Assembly: GCF_905404315.1 (NCBI RefSeq)
Contig: NC_066297.1
Coordinates: 2,666,001 to 2,730,000, forward strand
Length of the DNA: 64,000 nucleotides
Direction: 5' to 3'
Origin: Leptidea sinapis
Lineage: Eukaryota > Arthropoda > Insecta > Lepidoptera > Pieridae
Shown here: positions 27,101 to 42,100 of the stretch, one piece after another
Layout: each line of letters starts with the position of its first letter
Position numbering within the stretch: position 1 is the first letter of the stretch
Program-made: the position numbers and the translations under genes
The notes under the pieces: model-generated
Database searches by the model: none
What the model saw: only the letters and a program-made list of their open reading frames with translations
Told to the model about the DNA's origin: nothing

Positions 27101-30100
27101 CCTGCATCGTTCATAAATTTTGTTTATAAATTTAATTTGTGTAAACACTCCAACACTTTGAAATTTAGAATAATTTGATTTAGATTTTTTTCAGTTATGT
27201 GGGACTCGGAAAACGTAACGTATCGTTTTCCGATTCAATCAAAAATTAGGAAAATTAATGACGTAAAAATTAGTGACGTAAAAAACTACGGATTTATTTT
27301 AAAATCGACTAAAAACTTATGGTACGAATAAGACAATTTATATTTTAAAATATTTAAATATACTGTCAAATCTTTAAGGCGGAAATATTAAGAAGTCTCC
27401 TTTTTGAATTTAATCTTTAATCGATAACATTATAGATTATTTACGAAAAAAAGCGCAGATATATGAATTAATATGAATGCGCAACCAATTAATTAGCATA
27501 ACATATCATTCATTATGAAAACATTGGTTATTTATGATGAATGTAACCAAAGTAGGTGGTTACAGCCATCAATAGCTCTTCGTTCAACCACGCCTCGAAC
27601 CTCCACGGCACAACCAACCGATTTAAATAGGCCCCTTCTTTCTATAAACGATCTTAATAAACCAATCAATACTGTGTATCAACTTACTATAGTTGAACGT
27701 GTTGGTGAAAAATAAGACCTATTTGAAAGCCGTACGGTTGAAATTTTAAAATTTTAATGTTAAGTGCATTTACATTTTAAAGGCAATAGGAAGGAATTAT
27801 AAAAGTTTAGATGGAGCTTGTTAAAAGTATCTAGATTTATTTTAGAATTCATTCGTTAGTCGATAATGACGTCAACACACAGATATAATTTAATATTTGA
27901 ATATGGTCCGATTTGATAATAAATTTTCAGGAAGAATTCCCATGAGGAATGCTTGAATAAAATCTTATCGAACCAGTAGCAATAATTATTTTCAAGATTA
28001 TCTTACAAAGAGAGTCCACTGTTGCTTGTAAGACTCTTATACACACAAATTACACATAATATGTACAAGTTTTTGAAATTTTGAAGTTAAAGTATAGTGC
28101 TCGTATACATACCACTATAAGCATAGCTCCTTCCTAGTATTCCACAAAAGCTTCGTGTCACAACTTTAATTTTCAACAACCTTCACTCATGCATTTATTG
28201 TAAAATCAGGATACAGATGCAATTTAAAGATTTAAACAATTTGTTATTTTTTTAAGTAACAACCATCACTTCTGGGATTAATTAGACAAATTAAATTTAA
28301 AAACAAAATTTATGAGCGATGCGGGACTCACTCTGGACCTCTCGCCTTCGAGAGTTGAACAAGATTTATCAACGATACGTCACTCAAACGATTGTTTTAC
28401 TTAATAGAAATAACAGCTCTAATTCTTTAACTGACATGAAAAAAGCTTTCTATTTATTATACTAATGTTAATAACTTAAGTAATATATTTTTGGAATCAA
28501 CTCTATATGACCTTGAATGTACACAAAAAGCGCTTCCTCTAAATGTTCCTAAGCACGTATGCAAGGAATAAATGTCAATTGAGATAGAGGAGGCCGAGGC
28601 ACGGATGCGAGGAATTGATGATGCAGTTATTGAACCCGATGGTAATAATCAGATTGCAGATGGATAAATATATCTGATTCGTTCGATGTTTAATACGTCG
28701 ATGGAGTTTACGTACGCCCTCGAAATTTAACCATTTTGTGTCTAATTGTTTTAATTATTTTGTATTCCAATAATGCTTTTTTGCTTTAGTCATTTTTTGA
28801 AAGTTTTGGACAACTTTTGGTTTTTCGCTATAACCGTAAGACATTAAACGTCAAATAAGAATCCACTTGATGATAGATTGTCATCTCGGCCCATTTAATT
28901 CTGCAACATTGATAATGCGATTTCCATTAGTTTTTAAGTTTTACCTGCAGGATTGAGGAGATTTACAAACTTAGCTTGAAAAGTATTCGCACCTCAATAC
29001 GTTAATTAGGTAATTTAGACGTTGTACTTAATAACAGGTCATTTAGAAACAGACAAAACATGTCTTTATTTCTACGATCGCAAACAAAGGAGCAAACGAG
29101 CGTATGGGTATTTTATGATGAGGCGGCCAAAGTGTCTCTAAGCGGATGATTGGTTCCTTTTCTAATATAACTGGACACGTGCCTACGGTTGCTTTGGAAG
29201 ATCATTAAACCGTGGATAGTGATCGGTACTCGCCAATTTGGTTGCCGCAGGTTTTTACTAAAACTAACAATAAACGCCTAATCTACGATAATGCAAATTG
29301 TCACACGCCTAGTGTATGTAGAATTATGAACTACCCGCATAAAGTCCAGACCTTGCAGCTCTTTTTGTTCCCAAAACAGAAGAAACAGTTACGCGCCAAA
29401 CGTTTATCATTAAAGACTAGGCTATCTAACTAGAATATTCTATCCAAGAGTGTGAAAAACATTTTTCCATGATCATGTCGTAAGAGTCCCCTTAATATTT
29501 GCAAAATTGGTTTATTTATGTAACAAAGTGCACTAACGCTACTGGAATAGCTTGAAAATCACATTTTGAAAAACAAAAACCCTTTTTTTTGATATTTTTT
29601 TTTAATTCCGTAAACTTTAAGTGCGCTCCACATAGTATATTTGTATTCTTAAATGAACAGTCCTTATTAATAAAAATTTCTTATATCACCGAAATAGCAG
29701 TTACGATTTCGATAAGTCAGGTCTCATATATGGGAAAACACGTTATAGATAGTTTTGACACCCGTTATATAAATATTCAGTTACAAATAGATTCTAAAAC
29801 TTCCACAGCGAAATAAAAATATTGTACTTATCAATATATATATATATATAATAAAAATGGTCTTTGTTTGAGGCTCAATCAAGCCAAAACCACTGAACGT
29901 ATCGACATGAAACTACAACCATTCGATGCGAAATTAATCCTAGATGGTTTATGTCTACTATATTATTTACTGTATTATTTTCCGAATTGCAACGTTCCTT
30001 CATTAATTTATTTCCTTTTGAACTCCGCCCAGTGAAGCGGGCGGGAACGGCTAGTATTATGGTAAATAGAGGTTTCTTCAACATTTAATAACAAAAGCTC

Positions 30101-33100
30101 CATTAGAGAAATTACAATTTTCTAAAATATCATCGTCGAATATGACGAGACATGTTAATAACATAAGACAATGGGATCCCGGCCCTGCCTGATAATATCA
30201 CAAACGTAGACCTTAATATTATAGACAGATAGCAAAAAAATAATATTTTAAGCTTGAGCGATATAACTAAAACCCTGTGATTATTTTTGTTGAAAGTATG
30301 GCCTAGAAAAGTAAAAATATTTGTCTCACATATTGCATTTGTCCATCAATTATAAATTAATGTGATTTTCAAATTATTTCCTTCATTTTATTATTTACAA
30401 AATTATGTATCGAGGCCTTAATGGAGACTTTTCTTTACTTTGCTTTAATCAAGTTTGCAGGCATTTTTTATACATGACGGAGTACTTTTGTATACTTCAG
30501 TAATAATAGAAAACATGATACTAATAAGAAATGCATAAAAAATCAATCCGTTTGAAATTTTCATATATGGCGCACTATTCACGTTACCAAAGCGATGCAT
30601 GATAGTTATGATGACAATGTCCAAACTCCATCATCAAAAATCATTGAGGTCTATAGCACATTTTAATTTTTTTATTTTTTATTCGAAAATTTGGTGCATT
30701 TCAAAAGAACATTCTTTATTCATCAGACGTTTTCTTGGTGATATTTTGTTCTGTCTAAACCATTCTTAAGTCTTTCGATACGTACAAACATATCTCCACG
30801 AAAGTGGTTTTTAGGAAATTTCGTAATTGTGCCGGTTTATTGAAGCAAGACAATGGGCACCATAATCGTAATGGGTTTTAAATTCATTCATCGGAACTAT
30901 ATTGATGAAAGTTTTCAAAGAAATCTGGGTGCGTTACTTCCTTTGTATATATATCTTTGGATTCATCCTTGAATATTTAATGTTATTGTTTCGAGTAAAT
31001 TTCACGGTCGTAAAGTATTTGTTCGTAGAATTGATGTTAACTCCCTTGTGCTTGCTGAGATTTCATTCAGCGACATTTAACTTTTACGGACATTAAAATA
31101 AACTTGAATTCCTGTGTAAGGTGATCACCTTTTTCCAAGTGAATCCCTTGACCGTATCTTACTTTATTTTGGTTAGCTAATATCATAAATCTCCATGATT
31201 TAGTTATTTCGCTGAAGTAAATATTGTCAGTTATATCTTTTAGCTTTACCCTGATTCCATTGGTATGAGTATTTTTGTTATGGAACAGGAGGAAGAACGA
31301 GCGTACGAGTCACCTGGTGTTAAGTGATCACCGCCGCCCACATTCTCTTGCAACACCAGAGGAATCACAAGAGCGTTGCCGGCCTTTAAGAAAGGTGTAA
31401 ACGCTTTTTTTGAAGGTACCCATGTTGTATCGTCCCGGAAACACCGCACAAGGAAGCTCATTCCACAGCTTCGTAGTAGTATCTGTTAGTTGTAATATAA
31501 TAAGTATACTGTAGTATACAATGGAGATTATGATTTGAGATCGTTTGTCCTCCTTTTCCATAAAAAAAGAGTACCCTAAAAATATTAAAAAAATATCTAT
31601 ATAAAAAGTCACTTCCTCTGAAAGCTTTATTTATATTATATTACATAGACTTGCACTGGTTCCTGATTCTAGACAGGCATTCCCACAGAGCAAGCCTAGT
31701 CCTACAAAATCGTGAGCTATTAAAGAATAGGAACAAGAATGTAACAAGTGATAATTCAACTTCATTAATAATAAGCTCTCCACAGTCTTGTTTATACATG
31801 AGTGTAGGGTTGCCAAGCGTGTATAGTCGATTCGCGTCTCGCAGATTTTAATTTCACATAGATAGGAATAGTTACACATTCATTTGACTGTAGTATCTTT
31901 GGAGGTTATAATGCATTTGAAAAAACCAACAAAAATCATAGGTTTACAATTTAAATAATTAAAAATAGATACTGCAATGCCAACGTAGGTAAGTGAGTGT
32001 GTGTTTGTGAGTGTGTATGTAATTGATAGTGTACGTGTGGCAATCTGTGCATATATAAGCTTAGATTGTATGAGTGTCATGTATGTAAAAGTGCTATTTT
32101 TAAATATAATCATATCATAATTTTATTTAAATATATATTCCTTAAACGTGGCCCTAATAATATCTCATCGCGGCAACCCTAAGTGTAAACGTACGACTTA
32201 TGTAACACACAAAATTATTAACGTCCGTTAAGTTCTATTGTGTTCTCAGTGTCGATATACGTAAGTATAGGTATTAATTCGTCTTACAAAACTATTTGAG
32301 AATACGTTATTACACTTTCAAATGCGGATTTGATGTAAAAGCAGTTTTTTAATATTCATTACAAACAAGAATAAAATAAAAGAACTTACTTAAATAGATA
32401 CATAATTTTAAACAACCAGAAATGTTATATGTTTTTTGTCACATGTGCTCTATATTTACTAGATATTTGCAGAAGAAAAGATTAAAACCTTAAAACAATA
32501 GTAGTTAATAATATATCATAGTATTTTTCATAGAAAATAAATAATAATGTCTTGTTTTAGTACATTCTTAAGTAGTCGTAAAAAAATTGCTTAGTAAAGA
32601 CTTTATAGGAACAGTTTTGTCAATAATTATGAGTACTTCAGACTTGTCATAATTTAGCGGCGGTGATCACTTGCCTCCAGGTGACAGCAAAGAAATAAGA
32701 ACCTTTCGTACGCTGTAAATTATGGAATTTCAATGACCCATCGAAAATTTATAAATTACATTTTGACTAGACAATAGACAAAGTCAGAGATACAATCTTA
32801 ACTTGAAATCTGTATACATCTGACGTTAACATAAGTAATGCCGAACCAAAAACCAATCTAATTCAAACTGGACATGAATATCTGATATCGATACAAAAAG
32901 TACAAGAATCAACAAAAAGCAACGTTACGTAATGTTCGAGACGCGATCACTCACAGTGTATCTGAGTGACTAGTAGAAAACATTGATTAATTACCATAAT
33001 AATTTATTTGATACTCGAAAACTGGGGAGGGGCCGTTACAAACGGGTTACTCCTTTTGAACTTAAAACGTTCACCGCGTGATGCAAGATCCGCTGAGAAC

Positions 33101-36100
33101 GAGCGTTTTATAAACGAAAAAGACGCGTTGTTACCTTTTTTACACATAAGCAAGTCAACGATCAGTCATCTATTAAAATATAATGACTAGAAAAATTTAA
33201 TCAAATTATGTGCTTTTTTTCAAGAAATACATTTTTCTTATAATTCGAACTAAGAAGTCTGTACCTTGACTTCTAACGTCTTCATAATTCTAATAGCATT
33301 TCTAACATTGAGGTACTTCCTCAACGAAGTTCTTAGAGGCGTAAAAGGCATTTATTTTCTCAAAATTGATTCTTTTAGAATTATTTTTGGTGTCATTTCT
33401 AAACTACAACTGCTTCGGAAACAAGTGTCGCTCTGAGAGCACAGCTCTCTTTATTATTATTAAGTCAAGATATTAGATTAGTTTTTCAACTAAAGCAGAT
33501 AGAAAAATTGTAGGCTCAGCCCTAATATTAAACAAATTTACGAGAAAAGGTCCAATATATACGATTCTGGTTGTAATGCTCTTTTTTAAATATTATAATG
33601 CTATTCAATTCTTAGTATTATCCTACTTAAATAACTATTTTAACTTGCTCGATAAATTAAGCTGTACTTTACAGGAAATCATTAAACTAATAACCGCTTT
33701 TTTAATTTAACAAAGATTTCAGGCATATGTGGCACATAATTAAAAAATAAAAGCTAAGTTGCGATATTTGTTTGCTGATTTTTCCAGCAATTTAAAAAAC
33801 GCCGCGTTCAATCCACTCGTTTGCTTCACAAAACATATTCGATAATAGTGACTTTGTAGATATTAAATATTTCCTACACGATGAAAACAGTACATTGTTC
33901 TATTTGAATATGATGCATAGCGGTGATTTAGTTGGACGAACAAAAGAATGAGTTCTGAAGGAAATGAATGGCCTCAACGTATCATCGGGCCTGCTTATTA
34001 GCATATTATGAAATTGTAAGACGGATTAGACACTTTCAAAACAAAGTTCTGGTTTGGAAATTGTTTTGACAGTTAAAGAAAGCGTAGAGATTGCGTTCAC
34101 TTTAATATGGTGACTTGAGGCCAGTCGATCATGCACAACTATTACTTCCTTTTAGAACTTTATTTTTATTTCATTTTCTACTATTACATCCATCTCATAC
34201 CTAGCTAAGTGAATACTTATGTCTCTGAGTATAGCTGCTGCTCATAAAACATAAAAGTTGAAATGAATCCATTGTTTAGTGAAAATTTAATGAGTTGTTT
34301 ATGCATTTTAGTGCGTAATCCTTACCATCGTGAACTTCTTGCACGTCTCGTCTTTTTTGTGATAATAAATACTTCTATTATATATAATAATAAATTAAAC
34401 AGTTAGCACCGCAGCACAGTAGACATATTATGTACCGCAGTGTCAACCGCGTGTAAAAACTTTCTGTCATATTTAAAACATATATAATGGATTATGTATA
34501 CTAGATACATTGGCCCGTGGGGCCCAGAGGTGCGGAGAATGTACAAAGTAGTATCTTCTCGTCTCATTTGGGCTACTGGTAACCCAAGCACTGGCAGCTA
34601 TTTCGATCAACGGATCAGCCTAGCTATCCAACGCGGCAGCGCTGCCTGTATTCTTGGGACACTTCCATAGTTGTAATTTAATGTATTGTAAATATAATTA
34701 TAAGATTTGTATTAGAGGAAACCTTGGAACAATTAAATACATACGCATATGTTATCGTGGATTTTGTGTACGTTCTAAGAATCAGTATGTTTGTAGTACA
34801 TTGTATTTCCATTACATCGACACATACAATAATATCAGATTCACAATGACATACAAACTGATATACTTATATAATATATATTATATAATAAAAATTATTT
34901 TTAAAATCCCACTGGTAAATCTAGATATTATCGCGTTCAAGCAAACGAAAAACTGCCAACAGCTTCCAGAATCGTGGCATTAACAGGTCAATAAATAAAA
35001 AGATGTGTGGGTTAAATGCATTTTTGAAGGAAACTTTGTTCGTGAACAATCTACGTAGCAAAATATAACTTTAATATATTAAAGACCCAACTCTCTTGTA
35101 TATTTTTATAACAAATAAATGTGGTGACAATTCAGTCAGGTAACTAACGACGAAAACTCATTTTCTCTTGATATTTATTTAAAAAAAAAATACCTGGACG
35201 ACCAAGCCTTGCTCAGATTTTTAAGAATTTACAAAACTTGAACAAAAAAAAACTAATAGGACATCTGGATTTGAACCGGGGTCTTCTGCTTTCCAGATCA
35301 CCCAATGTCCCATCTGTGCTATTATAGTCTTGCATATTATACTGGCGAAATTTACCTTTGTATTCTAATGTTATTGTAGCAGTTTCTCACTAATCTCATA
35401 CATCTCTCATACTAATCAGATCTCTCGCCCCATGAATCTTCCTATATACTAAATTTCATTAAGATCGTTGGAGCCGTTTCCAAAATTCAGATTATATATA
35501 TACAAGAATTGCTCGTTTAAATATATAAGATATAGATGTTTATGTTTGTTATTTATTACAACAATGTAGCGTAAAATTAAAACTTCTAAGAAACAGATGA
35601 CACAGTCAAGCAATTGTTGATGGCGAAATATAAGTTTTAGGCTTAAGGCTGTGTATTATTAACACAACATAACATTTATTGTAAATCTCTACTAATTGCA
35701 ACTGTGGATATGTGTGTGATAGCTGCTTATGTTTTAAAGAAATATATTTGTTTCAGGTCTTCTTTCCGCGTTGAACCATTTGGATCAAGCACGAAAGAAC
35801 TCCCTGCAGACAAACGTGGATTACTCGAGATACGTGAAAAGGTAAATTTATACGCAAGATATAATTTATATAAAAATAATTTAGATGCTGCAGTGCGCAA
35901 TGTTTGCTGTTGAATCGAGGGTGCCTCATTTCTATGCTGTGATGAGAGATGAGTTGCTTTCATCTGAGATAGACTCCGCAAATCTCAGAACTGTATTCTC
36001 CAAACGGTTTGTGACGGGATGCTTAGCAATATTTTTTCATATTGGCTATCTGTGCATCAAAACAAAAATAGGAAATAAAACAAGGTGTCTTTACCAAAAC

Positions 36101-39100
36101 GCTGGGAAGAGCTTCATTAACCTTTCCAGATAGTTTATAAGTTTTATGTATATTTTACTTTTTATCTTTATTTATATGTAAATCATTGTATTTGTTGCGT
36201 ATGTATACTAAGTTTTTTGTGTTTAATATAAACACGTTATTATTTTTAAAGTGTATTGATTCACAATTTTTTCATAATCACTTTTGACACGTTGAATCAA
36301 ACGAACTATTGAATGAGTTTCGTTTTGTGGTGTTTTTAGGTAGATGTATGATACCTTCAATAAATCGCGTATAACCTATAGGGATGGCTCCGCTGTTCTT
36401 AATCCCTACTTATATGATAAATGTGAATTTAAGTTTTTTTGTTACGCTTTTACGCCGAAGCTAATGAACCGATTTTGATGAGATTAGGTACAGGGATAGA
36501 CTAGAGCTTGGGAAAGGACATAGGCTACATGTTATCCCGGAAAATTCCATGGTTCTCGCGTTATTAATGAAAAACTGAAATTCATGTCGATAAGCTATAA
36601 GCATGCATAAGTAGGTTTAGTTTGCCATAGCAATTTTCATCGAAAGAAGATTCATATAATATGTTGAGAACGGGAGCGAAAACGGGAACTGGAACTGGAA
36701 TAGGACATGAGATAATCTTCAATTCCAAACTTACTTATTATTTTTAAAAACCCTTTATCTACGCGGACGAAGTCGCAGATATCTGCTAGTTCTACATATA
36801 TATCACTTACCTTTAACTTCAACTCGTTCTTATATTTTGTTTCTTTTTCAGATACAGCTCAACCCTAGAATGTGGTTCATCGTACTGCAAAGACCTGGGG
36901 TACCGGGAGCACTTCCACTGCATGGACTGCACTGCCCGGGTCTTCTGCAAGAAGGAGGAAATGATACGCCATTTTAAGGTGACCCTTAGATATTTTATAC
37001 ATCTGTGATATAAAGTTTAAAATGACCCATAAAACTACGTATCGTCTATTCTGACCTCTTCTAAATTCTTTATTTTTATAGAACCAAAGAAACCTGTACT
37101 ATTTTTGTCTCAGCTGATGATAATTGATACGCCCTACCCATTCTAATACAGTGCTACTCAGGATTCTAGAAAAACCCAAAAATTCTAAACGGCACTACAA
37201 TTGCGCTCGTCACCTTGAGACATAAGATGTTAAGTCTCATTTGCCTATTAATTAAGCTACGGCGCCCTTCAGACCTAAACACATTAATGATTACATATTA
37301 CTGTTTCACGGCAGAATCTAGCCGGCTTCTGGCGCGACTAGGTGAAAATCTCTTACATATATATAGATTATAAGCCCTACTTTTCCAAGAATGAAAATTG
37401 AACTAGGTTTCGAGTTGTATGATGCTTCGATCAGTGTAACCCAAGCTTTGCAGCTATTTTGGTCAACGGATCAGCCTGGCTATCCAACGTGGAAATGCTG
37501 CCAGTATTCTTGGTACGCTTCCCCGTATTGTTAATAATATAGTAACAAGATTTGTTTTGTATAAATAGTATAATCTATTAACTATTGAATTCTGGTTTTA
37601 GTGGCATAAAAAACGCGACGAATCACTAGCGCACGGTTTCATGCGGTATTCACCCCTTGACGACTGTTCAGAACGCTTCAGCGATTGCCCGCACAACAGG
37701 AGTCAAACCCACTACCACTGCATTCAAGATGGCTGTGATAAGGTAAGTAATATATCTTGTTAATTCCACTCTTATGCGTTGGCAACAAGATGATAGGCAA
37801 TCAAGCTTTTCCATTTCCTAGACTAAGCAGGCAAAGATATATAACAAGTCAGCGTTTAGCAGCAAATGCCGTTGCAATAAAAAAAAAATTAATTATAAAC
37901 GATCCAAGGAGTTTTTATTCAAAATAGAACATAATGTCACTTATTGAAAGTCAAAACCTTCCACCAGACCTGAGTAGACCTTGCGTATGAAACTCAGCAG
38001 GCTTTTTTTAAATTAAAATATGGATAATGTAATATCGTACAATAAGCATTTATAATTAAATAGCCTGAGGGTGTCATTTCCCAGTCTGCGGTATCATTGA
38101 GAAAATCATTTATGTTATAATAACCTTGACCACACAAACGCTTTTTAACATTTCTTTTAAATTTCATAACACATTTGTTTTGTACATTTTCTGGGATCGT
38201 GTTGTTAAAGCATAATATAGATTGCCCAATAACAGATACATCAATATAATTAACTTGCTAACTAGACTTAATTTACTTGTTTGAATTCATGGAACCTCGG
38301 AGCATGTGACTGTATTTCTTTATCTACTTTAAAATGTTTTTCTTAATAAAAAATAATTATCTAAATAATATAATCATAAACTATATACAGGACTTTGCCT
38401 TTCTAGGTGTACATATCAACCTCGGACGTGCAGATGCATGCAAACTACCACAGGAAGGACTCTGCCATTCTCCAAGAAGGTTTCCAGAGGTTCCGGGCAA
38501 CAGAGAGCTGTGCTGCTCCACATTGCATCTTCGCTGGACAACGCACCACCCACTTCCACTGCAGAAGACCTGGATGTACATATACGTTTAAAAATAAAGC
38601 TGATATGGGTAAGTCTAAAATAATCATTAAATTACTTTGATTTCCATGTCGTTTGTAATCTTGGAACTGTCTATTCAATAATAATTGGTAGAGGACAATT
38701 AATCCGGTAGTAAGAAAACTTACGCGAAAATCAGAAGATAAAACCAAAATTGATCTTTTTGAAACACCATTTATATTGGACGACGCAGTGTTGGTAGGAG
38801 ATGGACCAACGATCTGGTCAAGATCGCCGGAGTGCGCTAGATGAGGGCAGCGCAGGACCAATCGTCGTGGAGATCTTTGGGCGAAGCCTATGTCTAGAAG
38901 TGGACGCCTTCCGGCTCATGATGGATGGATTTATATTTATATTTATTGAATTCGAATAATTAAAATAGATATTGACTAATTTAAATTATAATAATAACTG
39001 AATTAAAAGTAATCAGATATGAAGCAACCTATTAATCCTGACCATAAATATATAATTTTCAGAAAAACACAAGACTTACCATATAAAGGACGAAGCATTG

Positions 39101-42100
39101 TCCAAAGACGGCTTCAAGAAGTACATGAAGAACGAAGCGTGCCCGTATAGGGACTGCCGGTTTAGCAGAACGTGCAATCACATCCACTGCATCAGACCTC
39201 ACTGCAATTATGTCTTGCACTCAAGCAGTCAGATCTTCACCCATAAGAGGAAGCACGAGAGAAAAGAGCAAGAAATGACCTTTGGGTGAGTTTTTTTTTA
39301 GAATAGGAAGCTAACGACAGTGTTCAACGGCACATGAGGAATTACAGGAGCATTGCTAAGGAAATTCCATTCAATGGTTTGATTTAGTGTGGAAAAAAGT
39401 TCCTCGAAACCATTTGTGGAGAAAAGCCAGGCATTAAGAAGATAAATGCGTTCACAGTTGTTTTGTAAACTTTCGTTTTCGAGGGGTTAAGCCGCATATT
39501 TTTTTATGGAAGAAGGGGACAAATGAGCGTGCGGGTTGCCTGATTTTAAGTGATCACAGTAGCGTTACCGGCCTTTATGGAAGGTGTACACGCTTTTTTG
39601 AAGGGGGTCCCTTCAAAAAAATCTCAGGGTCATATCATCCCGGAAACACCGTAAAAGGAACTCATTCCACAGCTTTTTTGTACGTTGAAGAAAGTTACTT
39701 GTAAATCGCAATGTGGAGGAACGCCACATATCCAGATGATGGGGATGATATCCTAATTTGTGGCGTGTCGTGCGAATGTGGAATTGTCCTTGCTTATCAC
39801 TTTTATGCAATCTAAATAATACAAATGTAAATATTGCGTTTCCTAGTTTACCAACATCAGTGATCCAGAGCGCACTGATGCAGCAAGGTGCCGACTTGAG
39901 CATGTACTCTCCTGGCAGCAACCTACAGGTGGAAGATGAGATGTCTTCCTTGCTGGACCCGGATTATCCATTTGTAAGTATTCTGCTAGCTGTAAGCAAA
40001 ATCAAAAACCAAATCCTCAGTACATCATCCATATTTTCATGCTAGCTAGGCTTTGCAAAAAAATTTTGTTCCGACCAATATTCCAATTACCTAAAATTAT
40101 TGATTTTAGATTATATTAAGCTAAGTACTACCAATGGTAGGGTTGTTTGCACAGGATGGCGACTAGATAGGTACCACAGCAACACATTTTTCTGTCGTCA
40201 ATCATATTGCAGCACTGTTTATGTTTTGGTTTAAAGGGTGCGGTGCCCAGCGGCTAGTGAAATTTCTAGATTCAACATCTTTTATCTCAAAGTGACGAGC
40301 ACAATCGCAGTGCCCCTCTGATTTATGATTTTTAAAAATCCTAAGTGCTTCATTTTTAATGGGCAAGGTTGGGCAAACTTAGCATCTGGTAAACTACTCG
40401 CTACTTCTTCTCACAAAAAAGCCTAATCAAATAAAGAACTTCAATGTGTCATATCCTCATAATCAATAAAACGAAAACTACTTTCCAAAATGATATAGTT
40501 GAACTGATAAGTACAAGAAACTTAACCACAGTACAGCCTTCTTTATCATTAGCTATTTAGATGATGAAAATCGTATCAATAAGTCCGATGTATTTTTACA
40601 GAATCCAGCGTTGGTTGAGGAGATATCCCGAAAGTACATTGAGACATTTAACGGAGGCAAAGAGGCCGAAGACAAGTGTGGAAAGTGTAGCGCCTTCAAC
40701 AAGCACTACCACTGCTTAGCTGAGGGCTGCAAGATGGCTCACAGGTAATACGACAATTATTTCTACACCTAAACCACCCTTTACTATGCCTAACCCCAAG
40801 TTCACATTTAAATAATTTTATTCAAAATAATATTTTCCTATTTCACCAATAAAACGATGTCCAAACCATATATTCGAATGATGAATTCAGACCATGATTT
40901 TTGCAAGAAACTCAGCAGGCCCTTTTTTAATAATATCGAATTACAATTAAATTTATTCACTATATCACGCGATACTTTCTACGACACAAACGTTTATAGC
41001 AATTCCTTGTAATTTCGCACGAATTTTTATTACAACCACCTTGCAAAAAACAAACAAAATTTTTTGAAATTTAAAGAGGTCAGTTATAGAACGGAATTGT
41101 AGGCTAGCTAGAATTACTCCTATGCTAACTTTATTGATGTAATGGCCACCATTTTAGATTATATGCTCTATTGACTCTTATTCTAACATTGTTTTTATAT
41201 TTATTGTTCAAAATATAAACAAACTTCTAAACAATTTAAGCCATCCCCGTGAAACTTAAATGTTTATGTGAGGAATAGCGCGGTCACTTATCTAAAATAT
41301 ACATAATGATCTACTTTACAGCTGTCATAACACAATGGTAAAACATGTCCTGGAGCATGAACAACAAAACCAGGTGACCGAGGCGTACTTTGTGACGTAC
41401 ACACGAAATAGCCCTTGTTCCAACTCAGCCTGTCAGCACATACGAGATATAACGCATTATCATTGTACTTGGGTAAGTTGTAGTCACACATTTTTATTAG
41501 CTAAAAGAATCTACAAAGTAGACAAAAATCAGTTATGTGGCACTGGCCCAAAGACTTGAAGAGTTAGGCCTTGTTGAGAAAAGTGGAAGGTAAAAGATCT
41601 TCTTGCGGATCAGTTCCGTGTATCCAGATTATAAAATAATGATTATCTGGGTGGTGTACTAGCCAGAACTCTGATAAGTAATCCATTATGAAGTGGTAAC
41701 ACTTTGGAGAACAATTTAAGAGAATTCTACCACTAACTACAGGAAGCAATGCTTATTTCATAGATTTTTGTGGTAGATTGTGGAATAAATTATGTTTTCA
41801 AACAACATACAACATACAAAATAAAAGAAATTTAATTATTTTTCATGGAAGAGGACTAATAACCATACACGGTCGTCTGAAATCTACACATTGTTTCTTT
41901 ATATTATTTGTGAAAATATTTTTTAGTTAAAAATATTGTGATGTAGTATATAAATGAAAAATGTATAAATATTTCAGGAGAATTGTGGAGCTGTGATTTT
42001 ATCATCAGAAGATCAACCATTCAGACGTTTAGAACATCACAGGCAACATGCAATTTTGAGCCCGATGTCCCCAAACTTAGCGGCAAGATTTGCCCCAAAC

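Larger units (their letters stand above)
14042..35756 (+). other. castor intron 5, 21.7 kb, repeat-filled
   Basis: GTAAGT donor at 14042, TTTGTTTCAG acceptor ending at 35756. I found no exon in this span that fits phase 1 and castor sequence, and no separate gene. It holds LINE 3' fragments, hairpin-repeat copies, Helitron-like elements, tRNA-derived SINEs and a mariner relic, listed separately. Stretches such as 14.1-16.5 kb, 17.2-18.7 kb, 20.5-22.5 kb, 25.8-27.0 kb and 32.7-34.5 kb show only AT-rich sequence without a feature I can name. A T-rich low-complexity tract lies at about 18001-18145. Confidence 0.75.

Noticed and set aside
27038..27125. tRNA gene on the plus strand
   Set aside because: A and B boxes are present, but the acceptor arms do not pair, and the same body recurs at 28236, 45585 and 59825, so it is a SINE.
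33008..33190. 60-codon plus-strand gene in intron 5
   Set aside because: Starts with a non-ATG codon, and no family or splice context supports it.
34654..34983. 109-codon plus-strand gene
   Set aside because: Very high Tyr/Ile content typical of translated AT-rich DNA, and it starts inside a LINE tail.
38445..38861. 138-codon minus-strand gene
   Set aside because: It is the shadow of castor exon 9 joined by chance to the antisense of an RTE tail.
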